Assembly (NCBI GenBank): GCA_026182355.1
Contig: JAPFBL010000550.1
Coordinates: 62,001-126,000, forward strand
Direction: 5' to 3'
Length of the DNA: 64,000 nt
From: Hermatobates lingyangjiaoensis
Taxonomy: Eukaryota; Arthropoda; Insecta; Hemiptera; Hermatobatidae
Below are positions 11,601 to 26,900 of this stretch, in pieces (position 1 is the stretch's first letter; every line of letters begins with the position of its first letter). The translations under genes were made by a program, and so were the position numbers. A model generated the notes under the pieces. That model ran no database searches. It saw nothing but the letters and a program-made list of their open reading frames with translations, and was not told the origin of the DNA.

Positions 11601-14600
11601 AAATTTGACTCATATTTAGGATGAATCATCACTAGTCAGTTTTTGGAGCTATCTGATGCCCAAATTTCCTATTTTTGCAAGAAAAGTAACTCTCACATTG
11701 CTACCACTTCTCACTGCTGCCTACTTATGTGAAACAGGATTTCCCTTTTATACTGCCATAAACTAAATACCGAAGTAGACTTAATGCTGCTGCTGACTTG
11801 AGAATCAAACTCTCAACTATAAAGCCAAACATCAAAGAATGGTCTGATTGTGGTTTAATTTTTAATTTTAATAATTGTTTAAGAATGGTTTAATTGTATT
11901 AAACAAAAACATTATGCTCAATAACCTTATAAAATTATTGTAATTATATGATATTTTTAGTACATGATTACATGATGATTACAAAATAAACACAATGTTA
12001 AAATTGCTAGTAATTCTGTTTTATGTGTTATGTATATGTGGAAAATATGGAAATTAAAATCTTTTAGTTCTGAAAAATAGACATTTCAAGTGTTATTACT
12101 TTTTAATTGTTTTTTAGACGTACATACTATTTATAAAGACATATGATAATATTTACATTATGAACTTAGAAAATCATTAGTATGTCGGGGTTCACGGGAA
12201 AGTTGACTGAACCAAAAAGGGTTTTCCGTTGAAAAAAGTTTGAGAAACTCTTCATTAAAGAATCAGCATCAGAGATATATATAGTTAATGGGTTAGTTCC
12301 ACTGAGGTTAGTAATATTAGAATTAGTAATAATACATTCCGAGGTATGACGGAATGTATTATTACTAATTCTAATCAGAGATAAGCTTTCTGTTATACTC
12401 TCAATCCACGTAAAAAGAAAAAACAAATCGTAAATTACAAATGTGTTTGTTATCGTGCATATTGGTCTGACAAACTGTTTTATTTTATTTTATTTTTTTT
12501 ACAGATTACCCAAGAAGCAGGAGAAATCATGATAACTTTTCCATATGGCTATCATGCAGGTTTTAATCATGGATTCAATTGTGCTGAATCAACAAATTTC
12601 GCTACAAAAAGATGGATCGAATATGGCAAGAGAGCTCTTCAATGTATTTGCAAGTAAGCATGATTTTACGCGAAGTATATAAGTGAAATTATTTATATTA
12701 AAATATTGAAAAAAAAGATGTGGTTTTTTTTTGGACAAATAACAGTTCAGAAATGAACTTGGGATATAGTACAGTTGAAAGTCACACAGTACACTGTACA
12801 CAGTACACTGAACAGTTTAGTGTCACGTGTTCATTCAGACTACAGTTGTTGTTAAAATCCACATACTATTTTTCTTAGTAAAATAATTTGTAATGTAATA
12901 CTTAGTTTTTCTGTTTTAAAATGTATACTCCTGCCTATGAAAAAGGTTTTAAATAAAGACCGAAACGTTGGCGATGAGAGTTTAATTTGAACCTGAAGAA
13001 CTGACCGAGTCCCGATAAACTTTAGTTTTGTTTCTATTCCACGGTCGATACTTTTATCAATATATATATATATATAGCAAACAGCATAGAATTAAATATA
13101 TATTTAGAATATATGTTTAGAATTAAGTATATATATATACGTTTCACGATGAATCACAAACACAGAACTAAGGAACAAACACACTTACTGTCTCTAATTT
13201 TCGATTGAACCGTCATCAGGAGAGTTGAGAAAGGGACACCAAGCGCACTTGTGAAGCGACGGTTGGGTAAAACAGGCCCCGTATCATACCTGTAGCTGAG
13301 CAGGTTTAGTAGAACCTTTGGTCCGGAGTTCGATTCGAAACTGTTAAAATAAACCGTTACTACATGGGCGGCGGAGGCCCATGAAGGTTTTCTCTCTCCA
13401 TCCTGATAACTGAGATTGGACTTGTAGTAGCTGTTGGTTCTCACCAAAGTAGGGTAGACCCTTGTGGTTGCTGAATCTGAAGCAATAACTTCTTGGGAGG
13501 ATGCCTGCTTAATATACCGGGGAGCTAGAGACTCCAAACCCTTACCAGTGGGAACGAGCCTTGAACTCATCTGATTGGACTGGACAACTGGTACTTGCCT
13601 GGTAGAGGCTCGGCTCTAGACTTGAGCTCAGAGTGGGGACGATTAGATACCACCCCTTCAAGCCCTTACATATTCAGTTCTCATAACTAGCACAGACCAG
13701 GTGTGTTTAGCCAACGAGATATTAATCTCTCTCTATGAATCGTTTTCTCTCGAGGTACTAACAACACTCCTCACATTGACTCCTTGATTGGGTCCAATTA
13801 ACCACTAGCAGCAAGTCCTGTCTCAGGGTAACGGCCATTGCCCTCATCGCTGGAGGACGACCGAATTCCTAAAAATCCTATTTTAGTCCTAAAACTGTAA
13901 GGCATTTTAGGTTTAGCCTGACCACTAATTTTTGGTTCAACAATTAACAGGTGAGAAGAAAAAAGATGGGAGGATTTTCTGATATTGAAGAATATCTTTA
14001 ACATCAAAACATCTTTATAATTAAAAAAAAAAAATATTTGTTAGAGTTATTAAGCTTCAAACAGTGAAAACCACTTTGTGATAAAACTCTGTTTATTATT
14101 GTTACAGTTTCTTGATCTCTGATTCTTTTTTTTTTATTTATTATTTTATTACAACTACCCAACAGGTAAGAAGTAATATTGATAAGTAATACATACAAAA
14201 TGAAATAAAAGACTGGAGAAACCACCCATTGGTGGTGCTCAATATAAATTATTCTGATCACTGGAAATCAGTTAGTGTTGCTGTGTAAATCTCGGGGCCA
14301 ACATCTTTTTAGTCTTCTGGTAGGGTTGGTAGGAATTTGGTGGGCTGATAATTGCTGATTTAAAGGGTGTAGGTTGGAGGGTATAGATTCATGAAATTTG
14401 CGATATCGTGATCGGATTTCCTGGTGGATAAAAGGGATTTTTAAATATTTATGGATTGTATCATTAGAAACATAAAAGGGAGCTCCTACAATTTTTCTAA
14501 GGATTATGGATTGGGCTGTTTGTATTCTTTGGATGTTTGTACGCTTGACTGATCTTCAGATTTCGAGTCCGTAAGTCCAAATCGGTTGTATTGTAGTATT

Positions 14601-17600
14601 GTAGTATATATTAGTCTTTTTTTGTGTAAAGTCAAGTTTGATCTTTTGTCGAGAAGTCTAGATAGCATCTTATATCATCTCATTAAGTCTTGTCGTTTCA
14701 CTCTTGTATGTGGAGTCCACATCAGTAGTTTGTCAATGTACATCCCCAGATATCACACTACGTTAGCAATTGGGATTTGATTCTTAAAAATTCAAAATAG
14801 GTTTCTTGAGGATTAGATCCAATAATTAAGTACTACTTATTATAAGTTAACGTTTCGTCGAAAATTATTCGGCATTCAACAAAAAAATTTTTTTTTTTGT
14901 TTTTGTTGTGATGGAAAAACTATTTTCGGCATTTACCCAACAACATTATAACAGATACGAAAACAAGATATGTACCCTCCCTTTGTTGGATTTGTAACCG
15001 TTTCTTGTAATTGTGTTGGATGAATCAAGACATGTAACCTCCCTTTGTTGGATTTGTAACCTTCTCTTGTGATTGTGTTGGATGAATGCCGTAAATAGTT
15101 TTTCCATAAAAAAAAAAACTGAAAATGCCGAACAATCATCGGCGAAACGTCGGCTTATAATCAGGATTAGTTAATCTTTAAACCTAATCTACAAAAAAAT
15201 CCATTCTGTATATTATTCCTTATGCACTGGACTCAAAGGTTTTCATACTTCAAGAAACCGTACTTTCAAGTTTCCGTTTTTTTTTTCTTCCGAATAAGAT
15301 AAATGAAAATTCCGGGTATTGGTAATTCAATATGAGGGCAGAGTGAGACAAACTGAGTAGGTTCGGCTACTCAAATTTCGTTTTAATAAGCAAACTATGC
15401 CTTTCTTATATAGAAACAATATTATTACATATTTTAATCTATAAAAACATAAACTAACTGTATCCACCTGCATTTGATTATTGTGATAGCGGTTTATAAC
15501 AAGGTGAGACAGAGAATAGATGAGCTATCTCCCTTCTCATATTCCTACAATACTCCAATTACATTCAAATCTTTTCAAATCGGCCATTATAGTATTCATT
15601 CGGTCTAACCCTACTAAACTGTGTTGAGGTTAGGCTATATATCCTATTGTAAGTCTTGGTCTGCCGTCAACATTTAGACTGGGCTTTTTTGCTTGTTCAT
15701 TATAAGGTTTGTTATGTGTTCATAATAGTGTTTATTTAAATTAAATGTGTATTGTGCTAAAGTACATGAAATTGAGATAGACTAGCTCTTCTAGAAAGTT
15801 TTAGTGAGGTTATGTATAACGTACGTTTTTGGTATACTGTCATTCACTTAGCCACCATTATTCCATCATTACACCATTATTTCAACATTATTCACCATTA
15901 TTCCACCATTACACCATTATTAACCACCATTCACCTACCCTTACCACCATTATGCTACCACTTACAAGTAGAGGTAAGATTTTAAGCCTGAGTCCGAATC
16001 CGACCCGAAATTCAGGCCTGATCGGGCCCGGACTTCTCTCTCGCTTTTTTCCTTTAAGAAATATATCTCTATACATAAAGTTCGTGAGTTCGTTTGTTTG
16101 TTCACCCATTTTCAGTGGAGATAGAGACCTGAAGTTAAATAAAGGGTTGGCCAAAAGTCACCCGACACTAAAATAAAATTTCGAAAACCAATGTTTATTT
16201 AATGTTATTTATTAAGGTTTTCGTATTTTTCACAATTTTATGTTGTTTAAATATTATTTTATGTTGTTTTAAATATTATTAATATTAATTAACTAACTAA
16301 CATTTATTAATTAATAAATAAATTAATAAAATATTAATAAATTAATACATTTATTAATTGATAAATGTTAATTAATTAATATTAATAATATTTAAAACAA
16401 CATAAAATAATATTTAAACAACATAAAATTGTGAAAACATACGAAAACCTTAATAAATAACATTAAATAAACATTGGTTTTCGAAATTTTATTTTAGTGT
16501 CGGGTGACTTTTGGCCAACCCTGTGTGTTCCCTCTCGGGACGGCCACTGTAACCTAACCTAATATAAACACTGGTAATAAACTAAGCATGGAGCCAGGGT
16601 AGCCCACTGGCTTGCGTGCTCGCCGATGATAGTAGCACAAATAAAAATAAATGTAACAAAAAAAAATTATTGAATTTAAAATTTGATTAATATAAACAAT
16701 GGTAATAAAGTAAAGGCGTGGATCCAGGGTAGCCAGTAGCAGTGAAAATGTATTATTTATAAATTAACCCCAAAAAAAATTTAATTTAAAAACCGAAATA
16801 TAAACACGGGTAATAAAATAAAGGCATGGAGCTAGAGTAGCCCAGAGGCTTGCGTGCTCGCTGATAATAGTACTGCAAATGTATTATATATAAATGTAAC
16901 AAATGTATAATAAACTACTACATTAGAGGTTAAAAATAAATAATTTTAGAAACAAACTTGAACACAACTGTCAGATAAAATACGAATGTTCTAAAGTAAT
17001 ATTATAAAGAGGCATTCCTTTCCTTAATTTTATTTTATGTTAGGTAAATAAATTGAATATTTAAATTTACAAGTTTTGTTTGTTTTAAATATATTTCATT
17101 GTGTATATAACTTTGAATTGATGTTTTATTATTTATATCATAAAGTAAATGCATTTTTTTTACTTTTAAATGCTTTTTATTTTGCGAAATATACTTACAG
17201 TGTATATATCTTGAATCATGTTAAGAATACTATATCAAAAGCTTGGCCATAGAAGAATCTGTTTCCTTGCCTTATTAACAAGAAACAACAATTAAAATTA
17301 TCACTGTCAATCATGTTCAGTGAATTAATTTCAATACCTATTCTTATAATTTCTTAGTGACACAAAGGGTCACGGGTAGTCTAGTATTTATATATTACAT
17401 ATGCTTTAACGTTGTATAGATATAGAAGTAAGAAATATTTATTATAAAATAAATAATTTAGATAAAACAGATGACCGACATTTGCTTGGTTGGTGGAGAA
17501 TAAACTCATATATATTTATTGAGTTCATACCGACCCGGGTATGCATTGGGTCGGGTCAGGCTAAATATTTTAGCCCCGATATTTCCTCTACTTACGAGTC

Positions 17601-20600
17601 TTAACAATTTACGAACTTCTCTGATTTCGGACCTGCCTCAGTCTTTATTAGTAAGGAAATATTCTAACGGCAAATATATTTGGTGAAATGTATACTCCCA
17701 TTATCCTATTGCATTTATTAATTTATTTATTTTTAAAAAATCCTGTTTGTTTTAGGCCAGATAATGTTAAGATATCAATGGACACGTTCGTCAAGAAATT
17801 CCAACCTGATAAGTATGACTTGTGGTTGACTGGTCGCGATGTTGGTTGTCATCCTGAGGAGCCTTCCAGACTTTGTCCCGCCCCACCTCCTTCAGATTAT
17901 GATCTACTCCATAATAAGAAGTAAGTCGATGTTATTTCTACTGAAGAAGCTGTTCTGGTCGAAATATTGTATGGAATATCATATACTGCACTGAAGTCTA
18001 CGAGTATATGTCTTACCTCGTCTGTTAATACCAATGTGATATGATGCAATCGAGCAGCATATTATGTGTTACACATGTGCTTGATTGTGCTGCTCGATTG
18101 GTTTCAGAGGCTGTCTATGGTGAAGAGCAACTATTATGAGATCAGTTAATTTTGCAGATGTGTAACCTCTAAAACAATCGAGCAGCACAATATATATTAC
18201 CTCGTGTGGCTTCATTGTGCTGCTCGATTGATTTTAGAGGCTCTCCATGTTCAAGAGCAACTGATCTAATGGAATCAGTTATTTTTGAAGATATGTAGCC
18301 TCTTAAACCAATCGAGCAGCACCATATATATTACCTCGTGTGGCTTCATTGTGCTGCTCGATTTGTTTCAGAGGCTGTCTATGTTCAAGAGCAACTGATC
18401 TAACTGGTATTAGTTCTTTTTGAAGATATGTAGCCTCTTAAACCAATCGAGCAGCATTATATATATTACCTCGTGTGGCTTCATTGTGCTGCTCGATTGA
18501 TTTTAGAGGCTCTCCATGTTCAAGAGCAACTGATCTAACTGGAATTAGTTACTTTTGAAGATATGTAGCCTCTTAAACCAATCGAGCAGCACCATATATA
18601 TTACCTCGTGTGGCTTGATTGTGCTGCTCGATTTGTTTCAGAGGCTGTCTATGTTCAAGAGCAACTGATCTAACTGGTATTAGTTCTTTTTGAAGATATG
18701 TAGCCTGTTAAACCAATCGAGCAGCACTATATATATTACCTCGTGTGGCTTCATTGTGCTGCTCGATTGATTTTAGAGGCTCTCCATGTTCAAGAGCAAC
18801 TGATCTAACTGGAATTAGTTACTTTTGAAGATATGTAGCCTCTTAAACCAATCGAGCAGCAGCATATATATTACCTCGTGTGGCTTCATTGTGCTGCTCG
18901 ATTTGTTTCAGAGGCTGTCTATGTTCAAGAGCAACTGATCTAACTGGTATTAGTTCTTTTTGAAGATATGTAGCCTCTTAAACCAATCGAGCAGCACCAT
19001 ATATATTACCTCGTGTGGCTTGATTGTGCTGCTCGATTTGTTTCAGAGGCTGTCTATGTTCAAGAGCAACTGATCTAACTGGTATTAGTTCTTTTTGAAG
19101 ATATGTAGCCTCTTAAACCAATCGAGCAGCACCATATATATTACCTCGTGTGGCTTCATTGTGCTGCTCGATTTGTTTCAGAGGCTGTCTATGTTCAAGA
19201 GCAACTGATCTAACTGGTATTAGTTCTTTTTGAAGATATGTAGCCTCTTAAACCAATCGAGCAGCATTATATATATTACCTCGTGTGGCTTCATTGTGCT
19301 GCCCGATTGATTTTAGAGGCTCTCCATGTTCAAGAGCAACTGATCTAACTGGAATTAGTTACTTTTGAAGATATGTAGCCTCTTAAACCAATCGAGCAGC
19401 AGCATATATATTACCTCGTGTGGCTTCATTGTGCTGCTCGATTTGTTTCAGAGGCTGTCTATGTTCAAGAGCAACTGATCTAACTGGTATTAGTTCTTTT
19501 TGAAGATATGTAGCCTCTTAAACCAATCGAGCAGCATTATATATATTACCTCGTGTGGCTTCATTGTGCTGCTCGATTGATTTTAGAGGCTCTCCATGTT
19601 CAAGAGCAACTGATCTAACTGGAATTAGTTACTTTTGAAGATATGTAGCCTCTTAAACCAATCGAGCAGCAGCATATATATTACCTCGTGTGGCTTCATT
19701 GTGCTGCTCGATTTGTTTCAGAGGCTGTCTATGTTCAAGAGCAACTGATCTAACTGGTATTAGTTCTTTTTGAAGATATGTAGCCTCTTAAACCAATCGA
19801 GCAGCATTATATATATTACCTCGTGTGGCTTCATTGTGCTGCTCGATTTGTTTCAGAGGCTGTCTATGTTCAAGAGCAACTGATCTAACTGGTATTAGTT
19901 CTTTTTGAAGATATGTAGCCTCTTAAACCAATCGAGCAGCACCATATATATTACCTCGTGTGGCTTGATTGTGCTGCTCGATTTGTTTCAGAGGCTGTCT
20001 ATGTTCAAGAGCAACTGATCTAACTGGTATTAGTTCTTTTTGAAGATATGTAGCCTCTTAAACCAATCGAGCAGCACCATATATATTACCTCGTGTGGCT
20101 TCATTGTGCTGCTCGATTGATTTTTTTAGAGGCTCTCCATGTTCAAGAGCAACTGATCTAACTGGTATTAGTTCTTTTTATTTGCGCCAGCAATAAATCG
20201 AGCAGCATACCAATGTCAAAGTGTAATGTAATGTCAAAGTGGAGAGACCAAAGGTCTGGCAAAAGGCTTTTGCCTACCCCGGGTGACCTAGACGTACCCT
20301 AAGGGAAATCTTACTGCTCTCTCCATAAAGATTAGGAAATTTTTCGACTCAACCTCCTTTAGCTTATCATCCCTTGTAGTACTTACACCATAGGTATTTA
20401 ACATAAGCAGGCAGAATACAGGACAGTTAGCCACATAATGGACAGAGGTTTCATCCTCTTCGCCGTACCTTTGACAAAACCGCGCTTTTTTCTCAACCCA
20501 TAATACTTAAATGTTTTCTTAGTCTACAGCAGCGCTTCTTAAACTTTTTTACTTCAGGGCGCACCTATGAAACCAAACCAAAACTTTGGGGCGCACCTAT

Positions 20601-23600
20601 GAAACCAAACCAAAACTTTGGGGCGCACCTATGAAACCAAACCAAAACTTTGGAGCGCACCTATGAAACCAAACCAAAACGTTGGGGCGCATCACTGATT
20701 TTAATATAGAAAATTTAGTCCTGTGATTTGATGACAGGAAAATGATTGGAAATTAAAATGTATAGTTTTTTTTAAGAAAAAGAAAGAAAGAGAGAGAGAG
20801 AGGGAGAAAGAGGGAGGGCTAGTAAAAATGATTTAAATCCCCGAGTAAAGGCACAGATGAATTATTATCCATTCATGCTTAAAGATTAAAGAAATTTACC
20901 TTCCAGTTCAAAATATGAAGTAGCCGAGAGTTGACTCAGACTTGAAAACCCCATACTTGGTGTTTTCTCAAATAAATTAAAATGGTGCAAAAACTAAAAT
21001 ATAAATCTGTTATATAAACTTAATCTTCCATTATCTTGGGGCGCACCTGGCTACCTTCCAGGGCGCACCGTTTGAGAAGCACTGGTCTACAGTGACCGGT
21101 GAGAGTTCCCATCAGATTCTTATGCCTAGTTCTATCGAGTCCTAGAAGAAAATTCCCTCCTTTTAACACAAGAGTCCAAAGTAAAAAGCTTAGCCTGTCC
21201 GTTGCCTGTTCAATCTCTGCTGACATTTATAAGATGTCGAGCTATAGTAGCAGAAAGTGGAAATGCTAGTTCTGGCCCTACAAAGGGTGTTTCGGCGCCG
21301 ATGTTAACCGGCACCGAAATTCGCCCTTTCATTATCTGAAACGCCGCTATGTCCCTGAACACATACTAATCTAACCGGTTTAATACGAGATTTAGTTCAT
21401 TTAGTATCTGCTGATACTTCTGTACTAATAAAAAGAAGAAGGTTCCGAAGACATGGGTTTTATGACCATCTGACTATCTGAAGCAGCATATCAATTCAAC
21501 CTTTAACAACATTATTTTGAAGCCAAAATGTTGTTGATAAGACTACATCCCGATTTGATCGATCCAGTTTCTTCCTCTTTTCTGTGTATTTTATTGAGTC
21601 TGTTGGCTAGTCTGTCCTGGAGATCACTAAGATCACTAAGGATAGAGATCACTAAACATATTCATATTCATAAAAAGATTTCACATAAACACGTGAAATA
21701 ACAATCAATGACCACAATATGAAATGGGAAAACAAGACTGAAGACCGCTTGTTTCCTTTGAAATCTTAGTTTTGTTTTCCCATTTCATATTGTGGTTTAA
21801 GTTTGATCATTGATTCATATTCATACATATAATAGCATTCGTAATTCTCTATATATTATAATATTTTCCCATGTATCATAAGACACCTGTGGCATTTCTG
21901 CAAAGTACGATAATAATGCCTGTGGCATTTCTGCAAAGTTCGATAATAATGCCTGTGGCATTTCTGCAAAGTTCGATAATAATGCCTGTGGCATTTCTCC
22001 AAAGTTCGATAATAATGCCTGTGGCATTTCTGCAAAGTTCGATAATAATGCCTGTGACATTTCTGCAAAGTTCGATAATAATGCCTGTGACATTTCTGCA
22101 AAGTTCGATAATAATGCCTGTGACATTTCTGCAAAGTTCGATAATAATGCCTGTGGCATTTCTGCAAAGTTCGATAATAATGACTATTGAAGTTTTTCTA
22201 ATTACGCTTCGATATCAGTGCCATAGCAGGAGGAGGGGGAGGGAGGCGAGGAGGTGTTAAAAATAGAAAATAATAAAAAGCAGAGAAAAAATTTTAAATT
22301 TTATACTAAAATGAAATTTTTAAGTCGTAATTGTTTTTATGTTTGAGTTATATAAATACTGTTTTTAAATATATTTTTCAACTCTAATATTTGCAAATTA
22401 AAAATAAATTTATTTTAATTTTATCAAAACTATTTTCTTTAATCGGGGTTGAAAGTTAATTATATTTCTTTGCGTAGCCAGTTAATTTAATTTAACATTT
22501 TGTTTTATAATTTTTATTCTATTTTTTTTTTGAAAAATCTTTGGTTTTCTTTGATGATGACCGTATACGAGTATACGAGTACTGTCATAAGATGAAAGTC
22601 TGGAACTAATAACAGCCGTACAAAATTAGATTCTTTGTTATAATACTATGAAAATCATTCTGAGGTAAAATGAATAAACAAACAAAAGTCTACACACACA
22701 AATGAAGTTTTATTCAACAAACAACAACAATGCGTTCCGAACACTTTGTGTTCATCATCAGGAAGACACCAAAGGCTGTGGTGATGGAAGAGTTAATCCA
22801 ATGAAAACAATTCCAGTGAAAACAAGTTGTTTTCACTAGATCAACCCTTCACCACCACATCCTTTGGTGTCTTCCTGATGATGAACACAAAGTGTTCGAA
22901 ACGCGGTGTTGTTTGTTGAATAAAACTTCATTTGTGTGGAGACTTTTGTTTGTTTATCCATTTTACCTCAGAATGAGTAAATACCACACAATTACGGATT
23001 GCACAACTAATGTTTTTCTATGAGAATCAATATTTTAAAGACTTTTTGAAATTTTGAAAGTTAACGGAGTATCAACGGCCACAGGGGGGGGGGGGGGGGG
23101 GAAGTTGCTACGTCACTGTTCGATATGCTTTAGTATGTTCTTGTTTTGACATTCCATTACTGTTTTTTTATGATATCTACTGTTTATGAGTTTCAGTTGG
23201 TTCATAGTTTGCCTAATTCGTTATTTACTATCACTTACCAAATACGATTATTCATTGTATTTTAAGAATGTATGATTAAGTGGCCCTCAGTTAGTACTTA
23301 AGTACCGAAGTGATGTGAACTTAAGTGATGTGCCTTAGTTAGGCAGAAGTATAAGTGAAGACATCACTTTGCTGCCAATAAAAACATCAGTGGATTACTA
23401 ATAAAATTGATTTTTTTTTTCAGCTTTGATCTTGGAGCAGTGCTAGAAGGTGGCAAACTATTTGAAACAAGCAGCAAAAGAATACCCCCTATTCAGAAAG
23501 TTAGCAACGACTTGTGCGAGCAGTTAAAGCTGGCTATGGAAGAAATGTCGCAAGACGTCGTCGACTATGTGTCCCCACCTCCGGATGATGAACAGATGGA

Positions 23601-23919
23601 GATGCTGGAGGATATATGGCTGAAGGCTGGTGAAATGGGTACGTTTGAACAAAACTAGATGCCTTTCATTTAAACAACCTTATGTGAGGTGTAGGTTAGG
23701 TTAGGTTAGGTTGCAGTGGCAGTCCCACAAGGGAACACACGTTATACGTTTATAGTTTTTTAAACTATAAAACTATAGTTTATCGGGACTCGGTCAGTTC
23801 TTCAGGTTCAAATTAAACTCTCATTGTCAACGTTTCGGTTTTTATTTAAAACCTTTTTCTTAGGCAGAAGTATAAATTTTGAAACAGAAAAACTAAGTAT
23901 TACATTATTATTGAGTCTG

Positions 23920-23973
<54 letters not shown>

Positions 23974-26900
23974 ATAAAAGTATCGACCATGGAATAGAAA
24001 CAAAACTATAGTTTATCGAGACTCGGTCAGTTGAACCAGAACTCGGGAACTGACCGAGTCCCGATAAACTTTAGTTTTGTATAAATATATCATGATAAAC
24101 GAAAAACGGTCCGGCAGGACAGATAACACTTAAAATAAACAGTGACACATAGACTGAAACATAAGAAAGACTCACTTTTCAATATTTGACAATGATTTCA
24201 ATATTTTCAAGGGACTGTCAGCAGTAAATGAGTTGACTGTCGTCCCTCCGTCAATTCACTTCTTCTCCTGAGGACATCCGCCATTACGGTCGAAATATTG
24301 AAAAGTGAGTCTTTGTTATGTTTCAGTCTATGTGTCACAGTTTATTTTAAGTATACATATATATATATATATACAGATTCAGAGCAAGGGTTCTCGAGGA
24401 TTTTGGTCAATAAAAAATTCAGCTAGTTAATATCTGCCGACGTTTCGCCAAAGGTTGTTTGGCATTATCAAGGCTAAAAAACAATTTATTGAAACGACAT
24501 AAGTAAAGCAAAACCAATTCTTCTACGGTATACCAATTAACATAAAAACAAAAAGGACAAACAAACATTCATAAGCAGGAGAACAACAAAAACACGAATA
24601 CATCCATCAGGGCATTCAAGCAAAACAAAACAGACAGTAACAGAGACAGTACGTCAGAAAATTACAAAAAACAATAACAAACAAAAGATCAAACATTTAA
24701 AATACATTCAGGGGAATAAAACCAAAAACTAACAGCATTATTACCTTTTTTGTGAGGAAAACCCTATTTACATCAGCATCCTACGGGAATAACAAATGTA
24801 ATGGAAGGTAATATAACCATCAACATAGGAAAAAACAATCTATTCCTCCAATATCAACCTAACAATTGTTCTATCGAACAAAAAAACAAAAAGCTAATTA
24901 AGGAGATTAGAATAAATTAAACTAAGACTGGATATATCAGATCTCTTATTACAGGCAGTTGGTGTATTCATGATATTTATCATTTCTTTCAAATTTCTCT
25001 TTGAAACAACCTTTGGCGAAACGTCGGCAGATATTAACTAGCTGAATTTTTTATTGACCAAAATCCTCGAGAACCCTTGCTCTGAATCTGGATAAATCAG
25101 TGGTCGAGAAGCTACATCAGTATATATATATATATATATATAACTTAAATTACACAAAGCACGACACAGAAAAGAGAATACAAAGAAAACTTACAGAATT
25201 CAATATTTCGAACTGTTGTTCGTCATCAGGTGAGTAGACAGGAGGGAGGACGAAGTGAGAGAGATCTCCCCACGTCGAAGAACGGAGCGCGAATATATAT
25301 ATATATATATAATCTAGGAGGTCTCAGAGCTTATTTTTCTTCATTCTGATTCTTCCTACGACATTTTGTCTCATATACATATCTTAGGTGTTGCTGGTCT
25401 GAATACTGGGCGGTGACTGAGTGTCGGCTTGGCGAGTAGCTGGTGGTTGGTCACCTAGTAGCTGCAGTGTGCGTGAAACCCCCGTGTGTTGACGATTAAT
25501 TAATGGGTTGTGCTTCATGATTTTCATGGCTTCATATATTTGCAGTCTGGCTGGATCATTAATTTTCTTTAAAATGATCAGAATGAAGAAAAATAAGCTC
25601 TGAGACCTCCTAGATTATATAAAGAAGAGTAAATAAATATATATATATAATAATAAATTTATAAATATATATATACCGAAACGTCGGCATTGAGAGTTTG
25701 ATTTTGATCTTGGAAAATTGACCGAATCCCGATTACATTATACACCTATATATATAGATCAAACTACAATATGAAAAGGGAAAAAAAACTAAGATCTTTC
25801 AACCGCAATAAGCGGTCTTCGTCAGAGTCAAAAACCCAACTCTGACGATGACCGCTTGTTACGGTTGAAAGATCTTAGTCTTGTTTTCCATGGTGATCAT
25901 TGATTATTGTAGTAGTACATTGATTATCAACAATAGTAGTGAAATCTTTTTATATATATATAGATAATGGAATTTTGTTTCAGATGTGACGGAGGCAACC
26001 GTGGTCGACGACGGTTATGAGATTAAACAAAAAAAGAAAAAAAAATGTTTTGGAAAAAGGAAGAAAAGGCACGACAGCGAAGTGGAATCTAGAACATCTG
26101 ATGAAGAATTCTTCATAAATAAAAGAAATTATAGGAAAAAGGAGAAACGAAAGAAAATTGAAAGAAAAAAGAAAAAACGAGTATTATCCGATAAAGATAA
26201 AGTGACTTTGAATAAAGAATTAGAAACTTTTATTACTGATAATATAAATGAACTTAAAGTTGAGAATGATGAGGCAAGTTTTTCTAGTTTATATGTGGAA
26301 AAGATAACTAGCAAGAATACTGTAAAGAGGAAAGTTAAGGGAATTCGAAAGGTAAGGAAGCCGAAATATTTGACGGAATCATATGTGTCTGATATAAAGG
26401 AGGAAGAGACTATTATTAAAGAGGAATTAATATTGGAAGAAGGAGTCGAACAGAATCTTGAAGTAGAAGAAACAGTTGAGGTTGAAACAATGATTGAGAA
26501 GCAAGAAGAAACAGAAACTGCTTTAAATAGTTTAGAAAACCTTGAAAACCCGAACTGCTGTCATAATGAAATTATATTACAGCCTAGTGAGGAACAAGTT
26601 ATTGAAACAACTATAGTAAAGAATGAAAGTTTAATTAATCAGTCAGTTGTATATCCACCTGAAGAAGACAAAGGTATAACTACTGATTTGCTTCAATCTT
26701 CAAGCGGTGCTAAACCTGCTTTATCACTTAAACCTCTTGCATCGCTTCAAGATAATTCTCCGCAAAAAGAAGAATCTCGGATAAGTTGTCCAGAATTAAT
26801 GGCATTTTCTTCTGAAGTTACAATTGCTAAAAGTAAGCCAGTGATGATTAGAGGTAACAACAATGGTAGTAATAATAATAATAATAATAGGAACAACAAC

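Noticed and set aside
12313..12378. Hairpin as transcription terminator or microRNA precursor
   Set aside because: The hairpin is AT-rich within an intron full of MITEs, with no mature-miRNA conservation to judge by. Left as an inverted repeat.
18040..20215. CRISPR-like regular repeat array
   Set aside because: The whole 135-bp monomer is repeated with no unique spacers, in a eukaryotic intron; it is a satellite.
21821..22260. Overlapping frames on both strands with 11-residue repeats
   Set aside because: A 33-bp minisatellite is open on both strands by arithmetic.
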